Shown: positions 15,797 through 24,843, counted from the stretch's first letter. The stretch: DNA of 64,000 bases from Lachnospiraceae bacterium (GCA_910575075.1 CAJTCY010000024.1:1-64000); one strand, 5' to 3'. Program-made: numbers and translations. The notes: a model not told the origin generated them from the sequence alone.

Positions 15797-17389
15797 TCAA
15801 TCCTTCAAATACTCCTGAATCTGCCGATTCATTTCATCTACTACCTTTTCAATGCCGGCAGATTTCAGCTCATTTTGGTAATATTCATAATAATCCTGCC
15901 AGTTTTCTGCATTCCCCGTATCCGATGATTTTTCAAAGATAAATATATTTCTTATTATATCTATGTGTGAATACAGTTCCTTGACCGCATTCACTTCTTT
16001 CTGTACCACAGACTCATCAAACACAAACCTAAACAGCGGATTCTCCTTAACTTCCTCCAATTTTTCACCATCAACCTTTAATTTTCCTTCATCCTCATAT
16101 GGAGCCAATGGACTGCAAATATTCCAATTTCCCAGACTTCTGTTATAAAGATTTATTTCGGAAAAGTTATCACCTGCCTGGCACATTCCATCTTTCTTCT
16201 TGTAATCCACACCTTCTATCCCATAGAATAACAGTTGGGATGCCTCTTGATTTTGAAACAGAAAACTCAGAAAGGAAACAGCATCATCTTTGTGAACCGA
16301 CCATGCAGGGACAACGTTAATATGGACAGACAAATCTGTAGTATATTTGTCATAAAAAGAAATTCGTGTCAAGTTAACGCCAGCGGTATTTGACCAATGA
16401 TCCTGCCCGTCCAGCCTGCGGCTGTACATATCTGAGTACTCCATCTGCATAAAAAAGGAGTCTGCACCTGACACATTCCCATATTCAGCAATATATCCTT
16501 TCTGGTAGAAATCATTAAAAGTCTCCACCCATTTTTTCATCTCTTCTGTCCCGAAAATATTTTCAGCCTGTAGGTTTTCGGAAAACTTATCTCTCCATAT
16601 CCCGATTGGCAAATTGATATCCACTGCATAGCAAAATGGCAGTCCCTCCAGCAACTGGTCTGCTGAAAATATAAAAGGCACAATTCCCGGATTTTCTTCT
16701 TTTACCTGTTTTAATACATCCTCAAGCTCCCATAAAGGCTTGGCCAGATCTTCTCTGCTGTACCCATACTTTTCCATCAATTCCGTATTTACAGCCCATC
16801 CCTTAGTTCCCGGCGCATAAACATTTCCTATGCCAAAATATTTTCCCTCTGATACTGTCAGATTCCAAAAATTCTCAGCTACTGCCTTTTTCAGCTTTTT
16901 TCCTTCCTCCGAACCCATATAGTCAGAGATGTTATACAGCAGCCCATGTTCCTGAGCATTTTGAAATCCCTGTCTCCATAAAGGCATCAGGTCCACATTT
17001 ATATTGTTTTCTTTCAGAAACTCCATCAGCTCTATGGCTGTACTATTTGTAGTATAATAATCTGGTATTCTGCAAAATTTTACCTGAAATTTATATCCTT
17101 GTTTTTTAAGCAGTTCATTTAATTGTTCTACGCTGGAATCTGAATAATCAGCATCCACACAAATCAGCAATTCATTCTGTCCCAAATCCAATTTTTTCAG
17201 TTTTACAGCAAATGTTTCTTTGTCTGAAATCTCTTGCTCTTCTTGATCCGTTTTTTCCTGCCCTGCCGTTTTCCCTTGCCTTTCCATTGTTTCACTATCC
17301 TTTGTCATTTCTTTTCTGCATCCTGACAGGAATATCACCATAATACATATGATACAAACACCCTTGATCCAAAACCCTACTTTCGACAC
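15797..17389 (-). CDS. extracellular solute-binding lipoprotein
   Basis: A 530-residue protein with a lipoprotein signal peptide: hydrophobic segment VCIICIMVIFLSGC with lipobox LSGC (Cys about 24), followed by an acidic linker. The body has the two-lobe solute-binding-protein look (NTELMEKYGYSREDLAKPLW; PIGIWRDKF; SFLSFLFQNQEASQLL), like the sugar/peptide-type periplasmic-binding proteins of Firmicutes. No permease gene for an import system adjoins it. It starts two bases after the stop of the other lipoprotein gene, so they are one operon. Ligand unknown; a sensory or accessory role for the nearby LytTR/ABC locus is inference. Confidence 0.8.
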   Translation of the reverse strand: MSKVGFWIKGVCIICIMVIFLSGCRKEMTKDSETMERQGKTAGQEKTDQEEQEISDKETFAVKLKKLDLGQNELLICVDADYSDSSVEQLNELLKKQGYKFQVKFCRIPDYYTTNSTAIELMEFLKENNINVDLMPLWRQGFQNAQEHGLLYNISDYMGSEEGKKLKKAVAENFWNLTVSEGKYFGIGNVYAPGTKGWAVNTELMEKYGYSREDLAKPLWELEDVLKQVKEENPGIVPFIFSADQLLEGLPFCYAVDINLPIGIWRDKFSENLQAENIFGTEEMKKWVETFNDFYQKGYIAEYGNVSGADSFFMQMEYSDMYSRRLDGQDHWSNTAGVNLTRISFYDKYTTDLSVHINVVPAWSVHKDDAVSFLSFLFQNQEASQLLFYGIEGVDYKKKDGMCQAGDNFSEINLYNRSLGNWNICSPLAPYEDEGKLKVDGEKLEEVKENPLFRFVFDESVVQKEVNAVKELYSHIDIIRNIFIFEKSSDTGNAENWQDYYEYYQNELKSAGIEKVVDEMNRQIQEYLKD

Positions 17390-17391
17390 TA

Positions 17392-18603
17392 TTATTCCTC
17401 CTCTTCTTCTAAACAGTAGACTACCTGATATTCATCATTTCCTGCAAGAAGATTTTCCATAGACATATAACGGTACTCAACATCTCCCGTATAAACAGTT
17501 TCGTCTTCCTGTCGATTCACTGCAACACTATACACAATTCCTTTTTCATCCCCTATCACTGGAAACGAAGATGTCCGATAGTCATTATAAATGCCTCTGG
17601 ACAGTTCTGTTAAAACCCCTTCCTTCTCATCATAATAGTAAAAACTTATTTTTTCCCTGTCCATACCTTCTTCCCAATCTGGCAGGTCAACCACATATCT
17701 GGCTCCATTGAACCATGATTGTGTAGGACAATAACTGCCTCTAGCCGCATAATAGGTCTCTTCCTCTCCGGTTTCAATATTCATCCGGACTAAAGTATCT
17801 TTTCCATCTAAGGTACCATACCCATAACAATAATCTCCCACTATCTCATAATAGCCTCCCCCTTCTCCCAGGTCGGCCGTGCATTTGACTTTCTGCTCGC
17901 TTATCGTTTTATCTTTCAAATCATAAACAAAATATTTATTTAACTCCAGATTATAAAAGTGAATCTTCCCATGTTCTGATTTATAAATAGCAAATGCATT
18001 AATTGCATCTGTCAAGGAAGATTTCGCAATTTCAGTTACCTTTCCATTTGTTAAATTTACTGCATACAAAATCAATTCAGAACCATCACTTTCTCGTGTT
18101 TCGGCGTCAAAAGTCTTTGCCGTTGTTGTACTGGCAGTAATTAGCAGCGTATCACGATAAAACCATGCCGCCTCTCCAAGATAGTGATCATAAACATTTC
18201 CCAATACAGCCACCTTCTCATCATTATTGCCATCTAAATCTCTCCTGCATATGGTAACCCCATCAAAATAATAAATTTTATTCTTATACACTACAATTTC
18301 AGAGCCAACAATCTGAGCATTACATGTCTGTTCTTCCCCTGCGAAAATATCAGCCCCTCGATGGTCGCATTCTGCTTTATCACAGACGGGTACTGTTTTT
18401 CCTGTTTCAATGTCAAAATAATATAGCATAGAATACCCTGCATCATCCCTGACAAAATAATATCCCTGTTCCGTTAAAAATCCTTTTCCGCTCAGATTTG
18501 ATGTCCAGGCAGCAAACTCCTCATTCTCTTTCATGGTATTCCCGCAGCCTGCCAAACTGGATAATAACATGCAGGCTGCTATGATTATAATGATTCTCTT
18601 CAT
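17392..18603 (-). CDS. lipoprotein with propeller-like repeats
   Basis: A 403-residue protein with signal peptide and lipobox LAGC (Cys about 20). The mature part has repeated blade-like motifs typical of beta-propeller/DUF5050-type surface proteins (YYFVRDDAGYSMLYYFDIET, KIYYFDGVTICRRDLDG, LVRMNIETGEEETYY). A Cys pair (VCDKAECDHRG) may bind metal or form a disulphide. It is first in a two-gene unit with the solute-binding lipoprotein and lies downstream of the secreted Ser/Thr-rich protein gene, separated by a terminator. Binding or structural role on the cell surface is inferred. Confidence 0.75.
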   Translation of the reverse strand: MKRIIIIIAACMLLSSLAGCGNTMKENEEFAAWTSNLSGKGFLTEQGYYFVRDDAGYSMLYYFDIETGKTVPVCDKAECDHRGADIFAGEEQTCNAQIVGSEIVVYKNKIYYFDGVTICRRDLDGNNDEKVAVLGNVYDHYLGEAAWFYRDTLLITASTTTAKTFDAETRESDGSELILYAVNLTNGKVTEIAKSSLTDAINAFAIYKSEHGKIHFYNLELNKYFVYDLKDKTISEQKVKCTADLGEGGGYYEIVGDYCYGYGTLDGKDTLVRMNIETGEEETYYAARGSYCPTQSWFNGARYVVDLPDWEEGMDREKISFYYYDEKEGVLTELSRGIYNDYRTSSFPVIGDEKGIVYSVAVNRQEDETVYTGDVEYRYMSMENLLAGNDEYQVVYCLEEEEE

Positions 18604-18667
18604 CTATATACCTCCATATCTATCATGGAAATTTCATTATCCTGCGTCTCCATAATTTTCTGAATGC

Positions 18668-18701
18668 ATAAAATAAGCCACCTTCAGGCGGCTTATTTTA
18701 T
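18668..18701 (-). terminator. terminator after the secreted-protein gene
   Basis: ATAAAATAAGCC (18668-18679) pairs with GGCTTATTTTAT (18690-18701); on the minus strand the lower arm is AT-rich and ends in TTATTTTAT. Confidence 0.75.
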
Positions 18702-18733
18702 TCGTACTATATTTTTAACAACCATACTTTCTT

Positions 18734-19135
18734 TTACAATGTATCGCTATATGAAGCTGACCCACTCGTCACAGAGTGGCTTGATGAAGCACCATTTAAG
18801 GTATAACTGCTACTTGGACGATTTACTGTGACACTTGCTGTTGTACTGCTATAGTTGCCGCTACTTGTTACTGCAGACTTTGTATCCGTTTTACTGCTTG
18901 TCACTCCACTCTTTGAATATTTTATTGTCAAAGTAACCTTCCTAGTTGCGCTTACCTGTTTTCCCACTCCAAAGGCTGTTTTTGCAGTATATCCATTTGT
19001 CCCTTTATCCAAAGAGATTGTACCGCTTGTTGACCCCAGTGAAAAAGTTTTCGATGCTGCCATTACTGGAACACTTGATGTCGTAATCAATAACGAACAC
19101 ACTAAAACCCCTATTACTTTTTTTCCTTTTTTCAT
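18734..19135 (-). CDS. secreted Ser/Thr-rich protein under LytTR-type control
   Basis: A 133-residue preprotein from the ATG at 19135 with AAGGAGG eight bases upstream. Signal peptide of about 26 residues (KKGKKVIGVLVCSLL, cleavage after VMAA-type site). The mature ~107 residues contain no Cys or Trp, are about one third Ser/Thr, and alternate in a beta-strand fashion (TLTIKYSKSG, ASVTVNRPSSSYTLNG, SASYSDTL). I do not recognise the family. Its promoter is preceded by a pair of direct repeats that also precede the ABC transporter operon, so it belongs to the same regulon. It could be a surface fibre, a bacteriocin-like product, or the transporter's cargo. Confidence 0.75.
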   Translation of the reverse strand: MKKGKKVIGVLVCSLLITTSSVPVMAASKTFSLGSTSGTISLDKGTNGYTAKTAFGVGKQVSATRKVTLTIKYSKSGVTSSKTDTKSAVTSSGNYSSTTASVTVNRPSSSYTLNGASSSHSVTSGSASYSDTL

Positions 19136-19172
19136 TGGCAATACCTCCTTATTTATTTTAATTTGCAATTTA

Positions 19173-19201
19173 AACATAGCATGACCTTTTTTTATTTGCA
19201 A
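19173..19201 (-). promoter_or_regulatory. promoter of the secreted-protein gene
   Basis: Minus strand TTGCAA (19196-19201), 17-nt spacer, TATGTT (19173-19178). The proximal direct repeat ends six bases upstream of the -35 element. Confidence 0.6.
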
Positions 19202-19207
19202 CCCAAC

Positions 19208-19239
19208 ACGCACGAATTTAAATGTAATACGCACGAATT
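19208..19239 (-). promoter_or_regulatory. LytTR-type direct-repeat operator
   Basis: ACGCACGAATT at 19208-19218 and again at 19229-19239, exactly 21 bp apart (two helical turns), as expected for a LytTR dimer. A matching pair lies at 24296-24327. Confidence 0.65.
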
Positions 19240-19267
19240 CACCTACCTGTCTCCTAAAATAAAACTT

Positions 19268-19296
19268 TTGACATTTTATTAAATTTTTGATATTAT
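19268..19296 (+). promoter_or_regulatory. promoter of the GHKL kinase/LytTR operon
   Basis: TTGACA (19268-19273), 17-nt spacer, TATTAT (19291-19296); start near 19303. The LytTR repeats lie 29 bp upstream, between the divergent promoters. Confidence 0.75.
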
Positions 19297-19324
19297 TTCT
19301 AATGACCTGAGGGGGTATAGATCA

Positions 19325-20257
19325 ATGGAATTATTTTTTTTAATTAATATCTGCGGGATATTTTTATTTTTTTATTTGATTTTGAATCAATTAACATTAA
19401 AGGAAAAAGCAGCTAATATGTTCATGCCCGTCATTGCAGTAAATATTTTCGTTGGGGTTATAATTAATCATATTTGTTCTGCTGACATTTTTACTGTATT
19501 TATTGCACTGTCTACCCTTTATATCTTAATCCTTTTCTTTTTTTTATATTCCCATACAAGAAAAAGGCATACAGCTCGTCCGAAAAATATTATTCCGGAT
19601 GAAGAATACACGCTTCAGCAATTACAGCAGCAATACGACTCCATTTTAGATGCTGTGGAAATGTTGAGAACCTGGAAACATGATTTGACCCAGCATTTAG
19701 AAACATTGAATTATTATGTGACCAATCAGCAGCTGTCACAGGCCGCAGATTATATACAAAGCCTGCAGGGTCATATCCATCGGACAATTCCCATCGCATC
19801 TACTGGCAATTACGTCGTAGACGCCGTTTTATCTAATAAAATGTTTATTATGAATCTGAACGGCATCCAGTTCAACTATAAAGTATTATTACCTCCACAA
19901 CTGCCGTTGGATGAAATAAATACTTGCTCTTTGCTGGGAAATATTTTAGACAACGCCATTGAATCCTGCTTAAAACTGAAAAAGACAGAAGACGCCTATG
20001 TGAAGCTGTGCATACAGCCGTACAAGGATTCTTTACTTATAGAACTTACAAACAGCAGTGACGGAACTTACAAATTTGATTCCAAGGGAATTTTATTATC
20101 CACAAAATCTGGAAAAAACCATGGAATTGGCTTACGGCATGTAATCCAACTGGTAGAATCTGCAAACGGCATATATCGGTTAGAACCGCAAAAAAACACC
20201 TTTACTGTACATATAATTCTCCCACTGGCAGAGGAGGAAAAAAAACATGGTATTTAA
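19325..20257 (+). CDS. AgrC/GHKL-type sensor histidine kinase
   Basis: A 310-residue kinase with two to three membrane helices (about 3-21, 34-50, 55-75), a short coiled coil, and the phospho-accepting His119 in TWKHDLTQHLETL, the AgrC/SPOB-type H-box. The GHKL ATPase domain has N-box NILDNAIES and the HGIGL loop. GAGGGGG lies upstream of the ATG. Compared with AgrC (about 430 aa) it has fewer membrane helices. It overlaps the next gene by 11 nt, so the two proteins are made together. The signal is unknown; the adjacent secreted protein is a candidate. Confidence 0.9.
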   Translation: MELFFLINICGIFLFFYLILNQLTLKEKAANMFMPVIAVNIFVGVIINHICSADIFTVFIALSTLYILILFFFLYSHTRKRHTARPKNIIPDEEYTLQQLQQQYDSILDAVEMLRTWKHDLTQHLETLNYYVTNQQLSQAADYIQSLQGHIHRTIPIASTGNYVVDAVLSNKMFIMNLNGIQFNYKVLLPPQLPLDEINTCSLLGNILDNAIESCLKLKKTEDAYVKLCIQPYKDSLLIELTNSSDGTYKFDSKGILLSTKSGKNHGIGLRHVIQLVESANGIYRLEPQKNTFTVHIILPLAEEEKKHGI

Positions 20258-20957
20258 TGTATGTATTATTGAAAATGAACCGGCCTATACCAAACAACTC
20301 CTGCATGATCTGAATAAATGGAAAATGATTACAGACAGTGAACTCAAGATTGCCAGTTACTTATCTGGTGAGAAATTTCTTGAAAGTAATACCTCTGAGG
20401 GCTATCACATTTTTTTCCTGGATATAAAACTGGATAAACTCAGCGGTCTGGATCTGGCGAAAATATTGAGAAAACAACATTACTCCGGAGAAATCGTCTT
20501 TCTGACTTCCTTTTATGAATACGTTCTCGAAGGATACCATGTACATGCACTGAATTATCTCCTGAAGCCGGTTTCTCCAGAAGAGATTTATTCCTGTATG
20601 AATTATATTTTCAATAAATTTACAGGAAAACAATACAAATACTCCTATAAAGGAATGAAAATCAACATTCCATACCATGACATCATTTATTTTAACAGCA
20701 GATTGCATAATATAGAAATAACCACTGTTGCCAGACAATATACCGAGGTAAAGAAGTTTGCTCTACTAAAACAAGAATTGCCGACACAGTTCCTGCAATG
20801 CCACCGGGGACTCATCATAAATACAGACCATATCCTGCAATTATCCAGGCAGGAAGTGACACTGACAAACCAAATAAAATTGCCTGTCAGTGCCACCTAC
20901 ACGGAACATATCCAGCAGGCATTTTTGAAGCAGGCAGAGATGAAAATTTATCTTTGA
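20247..20957 (+). CDS. LytTR-family response regulator
   Basis: A 236-residue protein: receiver domain (acidic IENE at 8-11, phosphoacceptor Asp59 in FFLDIKL, Lys in YLLKPVSP) and a C-terminal LytTR DNA-binding domain (about 135-232) with the family motif LQCHRGLIINTDHI. LytTR proteins bind direct repeats spaced about 21 bp. Such repeats precede the secreted-protein gene (19208-19239) and the ABC operon (24296-24327), making these the probable targets. Convergent with the ABC permease gene. Confidence 0.92.
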   Translation: MVFNVCIIENEPAYTKQLLHDLNKWKMITDSELKIASYLSGEKFLESNTSEGYHIFFLDIKLDKLSGLDLAKILRKQHYSGEIVFLTSFYEYVLEGYHVHALNYLLKPVSPEEIYSCMNYIFNKFTGKQYKYSYKGMKINIPYHDIIYFNSRLHNIEITTVARQYTEVKKFALLKQELPTQFLQCHRGLIINTDHILQLSRQEVTLTNQIKLPVSATYTEHIQQAFLKQAEMKIYL

Positions 20958-21036
20958 CCTTTACATACAGCAGAGGGATGAAGTCATTGAGATACTGGAC
21001 AATTCTAATGGCATGGCAGAGAGCATCCAGTGATAC

Positions 21037-23301
21037 TCAATCCTTATATTTCCATGCAAAATAGGTATTAATAAAAACAATCGTCAACACGCCAATGCCT
21101 GCCAAAATTCCCAGATATACTATATTTCCCCCCTCCAATAATAAGTTCAGAAATGTGTTCCCATTAATTAAGGGCAGAAGCGTCACCTTTGCAGCCACAT
21201 CAATGCCCATCATTCCTAACAGGGCAGGGATCGCGAAGAACACCATGGAAATCAGCATGGTACGCATCATATCTCTTAATATCTGGGAAAAAAACCAGAT
21301 TCCATGTACCATAATAACCATCCCCAAATATTTCACTACATAAAGCAGAAATAAATACTGCCATATTTTCATTTCCACGCTGCACTCGGAAAAGTCGCTG
21401 ATGCTTTGCAGTGGCGCCGAAAATTCTTTCATGCCGATTTTCTGAGCATACATAATAAAATCTGCTGCATACACTAGAATAAACACGACCGCTGATATTA
21501 AAACTGACACTTTTCGTTTTGCCTTCAGTGTATTTTGCCTTCCTCCTGCTGTGGTAGATATCAGTAAATCCATCCGCCCCTCAAAATCACCTGAAAAAAC
21601 TCCAGATAGACAGATACTTAAAATCAAAGCCAGAAGAAATGCAGAAACCATATCTCCATTAATATTTTGTCCCATAAGCTGTAAAAATCCGGCTGGATAT
21701 ACCATAGACAAATTTTTTCCCTCCTGATTTTCTTCTGATATCCTCTGATATTCTTGCAGAGTCATTTGCCACGCATTATAAGGCAGTAATGCATCGTATA
21801 ATTCATTACTGTTTTCTTCCGTATTACTTTGGGACATCAATTTTTCATAACGAGTATTTTCCTCTTCTACATAAGCAATTGTTTCTTTGTCCACAGGACC
21901 AGAAAGATAGTTCATATATGTGCGGAAATACAAATCATCCGGTTTCTCAAAATAAGAATAATTTTGAATACGGTACAACTGTATTACTGCAAAAATAAGC
22001 AAAACAAGAACCACTGCACTTTTTCTTTGAATTTTCAGAAATTCAAAAAAATACAGTGTCCCTTTTGTCCCTGATGGATGTTTTTTATTCCCTATTCTGT
22101 TTTTACCATACCAAAGCACATATTTTCCCTGCATCATTGCCAATGACAAACCTGCCAGTATCAAAATACCAAGACATACGGCAACTAGAAATACTGGTAA
22201 AATCCCCACAGGATAACCAAATAGATTAACATTTTTATACGTCATAGCCAGCTTATCTGTCTGTAAAAAATAAAATAAATTAATATATTTCAAGGCAGAA
22301 GCTGCACTGTTTTCTGGAATAAGCTCATAAGCCGCAAGACTTAGACCAAAGACCGCAAATATTACCGCCAATACACGGCTCCAATTCTGCATGCGCAGAC
22401 AGATAAAAAATGCAGCCAGCCCAATCAGAAAGTAAACCGTAACTTTAAGAAAGCAAAACCATATCAAATATTCTCCCAAAGACATGATCAAAATACTACT
22501 CTGATATTCCGGTATGGACTGGACCAAACGCGACAAATCCCCAAACCCATAGGTAATTTGCGCAGATACATAATTCCCTATATATAATAGTAAAAATACT
22601 ATCATAGAACTGACAAATAATACTGCGATCTTGGCCCCTGCTGTCTGCCAGCCTCCCAGGCTGGTAGGTGCCGTCAAGGCGATCTGCCCTGTCTGTTTTT
22701 CATTGAGAATCAGAAAAATACATAATGCAAAAACCATAGTTATTCCGATAAAGTCTGTCGGTAAAAACCCGGTTGCCATGACAACCCCTCTGGAAATATC
22801 CGCCTGAGGCACAAGCTCCTCCATTCCCTCAAAATCCTTTACCGTTTTTTTTATATTCCGATTAGAGAATTTTCCATCCTTTTGAAATATGGAAACCTGC
22901 AGCATATTCTCTGCATCATCCTGAATCTGCGCAATATAATCCTGATACCCTGATACCATAGAAAATTCCTGAATCATTTGTTCTGTCAATTCTTTTTCTT
23001 TCCAAATATTCCCTGTATATGGGCAAAACTTCTCTATATTTATTACATTTAAATCTGTTTCTGATTCAAAATATAATTTTTCCAATTCCCTATTTTTGCT
23101 TTTTAAGAACTCATATGCACTTTTCGTATCCATTTCAGCAAGATCTTGCCACTGGGCACTGTACTCCTTTGCAGAAAAGGAATTCCTGCTGTGCTCGGCA
23201 AAATTGATAAAAATAACATTCAATGCAGCACATAAAAACAGAATCATTATCAAACTTGTCTGACGGTATAATTTTTTCCATTCATACACAAATAATTTCA
23301 T
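21037..23301 (-). CDS. large ABC-2-type permease
   Basis: A 754-residue membrane protein with GGGAGGAG before the ATG. It has an N-terminal helix (IMILFLCAALNVIFIN), a large extracytoplasmic loop (about 35-175), a first block of helices (about 180-400), a second soluble loop (about 450-540) and a second block (about 545-750): two ABC-2-like halves fused. It is paired with the ATPase gene 42 nt upstream. Export of a peptide or self-protection is likely, because the operon shares its operator with the secreted-protein gene; this is inference. I do not see the DUF1430 signature of lactococcin-972 immunity permeases. Confidence 0.85.
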   Translation of the reverse strand: MKLFVYEWKKLYRQTSLIMILFLCAALNVIFINFAEHSRNSFSAKEYSAQWQDLAEMDTKSAYEFLKSKNRELEKLYFESETDLNVINIEKFCPYTGNIWKEKELTEQMIQEFSMVSGYQDYIAQIQDDAENMLQVSIFQKDGKFSNRNIKKTVKDFEGMEELVPQADISRGVVMATGFLPTDFIGITMVFALCIFLILNEKQTGQIALTAPTSLGGWQTAGAKIAVLFVSSMIVFLLLYIGNYVSAQITYGFGDLSRLVQSIPEYQSSILIMSLGEYLIWFCFLKVTVYFLIGLAAFFICLRMQNWSRVLAVIFAVFGLSLAAYELIPENSAASALKYINLFYFLQTDKLAMTYKNVNLFGYPVGILPVFLVAVCLGILILAGLSLAMMQGKYVLWYGKNRIGNKKHPSGTKGTLYFFEFLKIQRKSAVVLVLLIFAVIQLYRIQNYSYFEKPDDLYFRTYMNYLSGPVDKETIAYVEEENTRYEKLMSQSNTEENSNELYDALLPYNAWQMTLQEYQRISEENQEGKNLSMVYPAGFLQLMGQNINGDMVSAFLLALILSICLSGVFSGDFEGRMDLLISTTAGGRQNTLKAKRKVSVLISAVVFILVYAADFIMYAQKIGMKEFSAPLQSISDFSECSVEMKIWQYLFLLYVVKYLGMVIMVHGIWFFSQILRDMMRTMLISMVFFAIPALLGMMGIDVAAKVTLLPLINGNTFLNLLLEGGNIVYLGILAGIGVLTIVFINTYFAWKYKD

Positions 23302-23343
23302 TTAATCAGCTCCTCCCCGCCTGTCAAACTCTGTAACTATATT

Positions 23344-24225
23344 TTAACCACAGTGCTCTTCCTCTTTGCTAAAATGATATAAATATACATCCTCCAGGGT
23401 AGGCATTGTCTTCTGGTATTGATACTTCTGCGGTTCATGATCAGAAATAATCCGCATATGTGCATGATATCCATCACTTAAAATATTGGATACCCGGTAC
23501 TTTTCCCCCACTTCTCGTATTTTCGATGCTTCTGTGTGCACTTCAAATACAAAAGGACTGATTTCTGCCGTCAGATTACTGATTGTGTCTTTACGGATCA
23601 TGTTCCCCCCGTTCATCAAAATGATTTGCTTTGAAATATATTCCACATCTGATACCACATGAGTTGCAATAATTACAATCTTGTCCGCTGCAATGGATGA
23701 GATCAGATTACGGATGCGAATCCTCTCCCGTGGATCTAAACCTGCTGTCGGCTCGTCCAAAATCAAAATGCTGGGATGATTCAAAATAGCCCCTGCTAAT
23801 AAAATCCTCTGCTTCATACCACCAGAATACGCATGTAATCGTTTTTCCAATTGCTGTTGAAGGTTCACCTGGAATGCCGCCCATTCCACTCGTTCTTTTA
23901 TTTCTTTTTTGGGAACCTCCTTTAAGACTGCCATATAATTTAGAAATTCTCTTCCGCTAAAGGCAGGATAAAGTGTCTGCTGCTGCGGTACGTATCCTAA
24001 TAATTTCCGGTAATTTCTTCCCATCCTGCATAGATCTGTGCCATCACAAAGAATCTCCCCCTCTGTCTGAGATAAATTTCCTACCAAAATATTCATCAAT
24101 GTACTCTTTCCTGCCCCATTTGGTCCCAGAAGCCCATATATTCCTGTATCTAATGTCACATTGATATCATCAAGAGCTTTTTGGGTCCCATATTTTTTCG
24201 TTAGGTGATTTATTTCAATTTTCAT
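23344..24225 (-). CDS. ABC transporter ATP-binding protein
   Basis: A 293-residue ATPase from the ATG at 24225 (GAGGAG upstream; the TTG 15 nt earlier is not needed). Walker A GPNGAGKST (34-42), Q-loop in GYVPQQQ, signature YSGGMKQR, Walker B LILDEPT, H-loop ATHVVSD. The C-terminal ~75 residues form the extension common in ABC-2 exporters. It is the first gene of the operon with the 754-aa permease. Its promoter has a TATAAT box with the LytTR direct repeats six bases above the -35 position. Confidence 0.93.
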   Translation of the reverse strand: MKIEINHLTKKYGTQKALDDINVTLDTGIYGLLGPNGAGKSTLMNILVGNLSQTEGEILCDGTDLCRMGRNYRKLLGYVPQQQTLYPAFSGREFLNYMAVLKEVPKKEIKERVEWAAFQVNLQQQLEKRLHAYSGGMKQRILLAGAILNHPSILILDEPTAGLDPRERIRIRNLISSIAADKIVIIATHVVSDVEYISKQIILMNGGNMIRKDTISNLTAEISPFVFEVHTEASKIREVGEKYRVSNILSDGYHAHMRIISDHEPQKYQYQKTMPTLEDVYLYHFSKEEEHCG

Positions 24226-24259
24226 AGCCGCACTCCTCAATGCTTATCCGTTTTGTTTT

Positions 24260-24289
24260 ATTATATCAAACAAATCTGCCATATTGAAA
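24260..24289 (-). promoter_or_regulatory. promoter of the ABC transporter operon
   Basis: Minus strand perfect TATAAT (24260-24265) with a weak TTTCAA (24284-24289) 18 nt upstream, as in activator-dependent promoters. Confidence 0.6.
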
Positions 24290-24295
24290 CACACT

Positions 24296-24327
24296 ACGCA
24301 TGAATTCCCCTTTTAGAGACACGAATC
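24296..24327 (-). promoter_or_regulatory. LytTR-type direct-repeat operator, second site
   Basis: ACGCATGAATT (24296-24306) and AGACACGAATC (24317-24327) match the repeats at 19208-19239 (10/11 and 8/11) with the same 21-bp period and the same six-base gap to the -35 element. Confidence 0.6.
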
Positions 24328-24345
24328 CCATTTATTTGTCTTATA

Positions 24346-24659
24346 GGATTCAGTTGTCAAAAGGTAGTATTATAAATGCTTATTGGCAATTTGCACAAGT
24401 AAATACAAACGTTGTGAAAACTGTCCTAGACAGAAGAATTCCTAAGTGTTCCAGCAAAAAATCTTGAAATTTTACGCAACCAGCTTATATTCGCCATCCC
24501 TGGCTCAGATAAGCCTTTTCCAAACATCCTGTTTGGAAATTGCTGGTTCTAAATCGAACACTAAGAAATTCTAACTGTCAGGACAATCCACAACTTTTTG
24601 TACCTATTTGTGCAATTGCCAGCTTCATTTTATTTTACTACCTTTTGACACCCGAATCC
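24346..24659. mobile_element. MITE-like element with ~115-bp imperfect terminal inverted repeats
   Basis: The left end GGATTCAGTTGTCAAAAGG and the right end, read in reverse complement, GGATTCGGGTGTCAAAAGG continue in parallel for about 115 bp each (shared blocks include AAAAGGTAGT, GGCAATT and TTAGTGTTC in variant form). There is no ORF inside. A shorter relative sits at 44865-44930. The pattern is that of a non-autonomous inverted-repeat element; the transposase family is unknown. Confidence 0.65.
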
Positions 24660-24755
24660 TTAAAGGAAACACACTTTCATGCTTTAGCGTGACAAGGTCT
24701 TTCTATAGATATGAGAAACACGCTCTGCGAGTTTCTCACGTTCGCGGGCAGCGCC

Positions 24756-24807
24756 AAACAAAAAACCACCGGAAAGAATACATTTCAAATATTCTCTCCG
24801 ATGGTTT
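24756..24807 (-). terminator. terminator of the ribosomal superoperon
   Basis: On the minus strand, the arm at 24790-24807 pairs with the arm at 24763-24780 (AAACCA-CGGA-AGAATA type, 16 of 18 positions), followed by TTTTTTG. Confidence 0.85.
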
Positions 24808-24843
24808 ATCATTCTATCTGCGGTATTCCCGCATTTCCGATTC

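Noticed and set aside
18734-24225. Lactococcin-972-type bacteriocin locus
   Set aside because: The order secreted protein plus ABC is suggestive, but the product lacks the aromatic-rich mature sequence and the permease lacks the DUF1430-type look.
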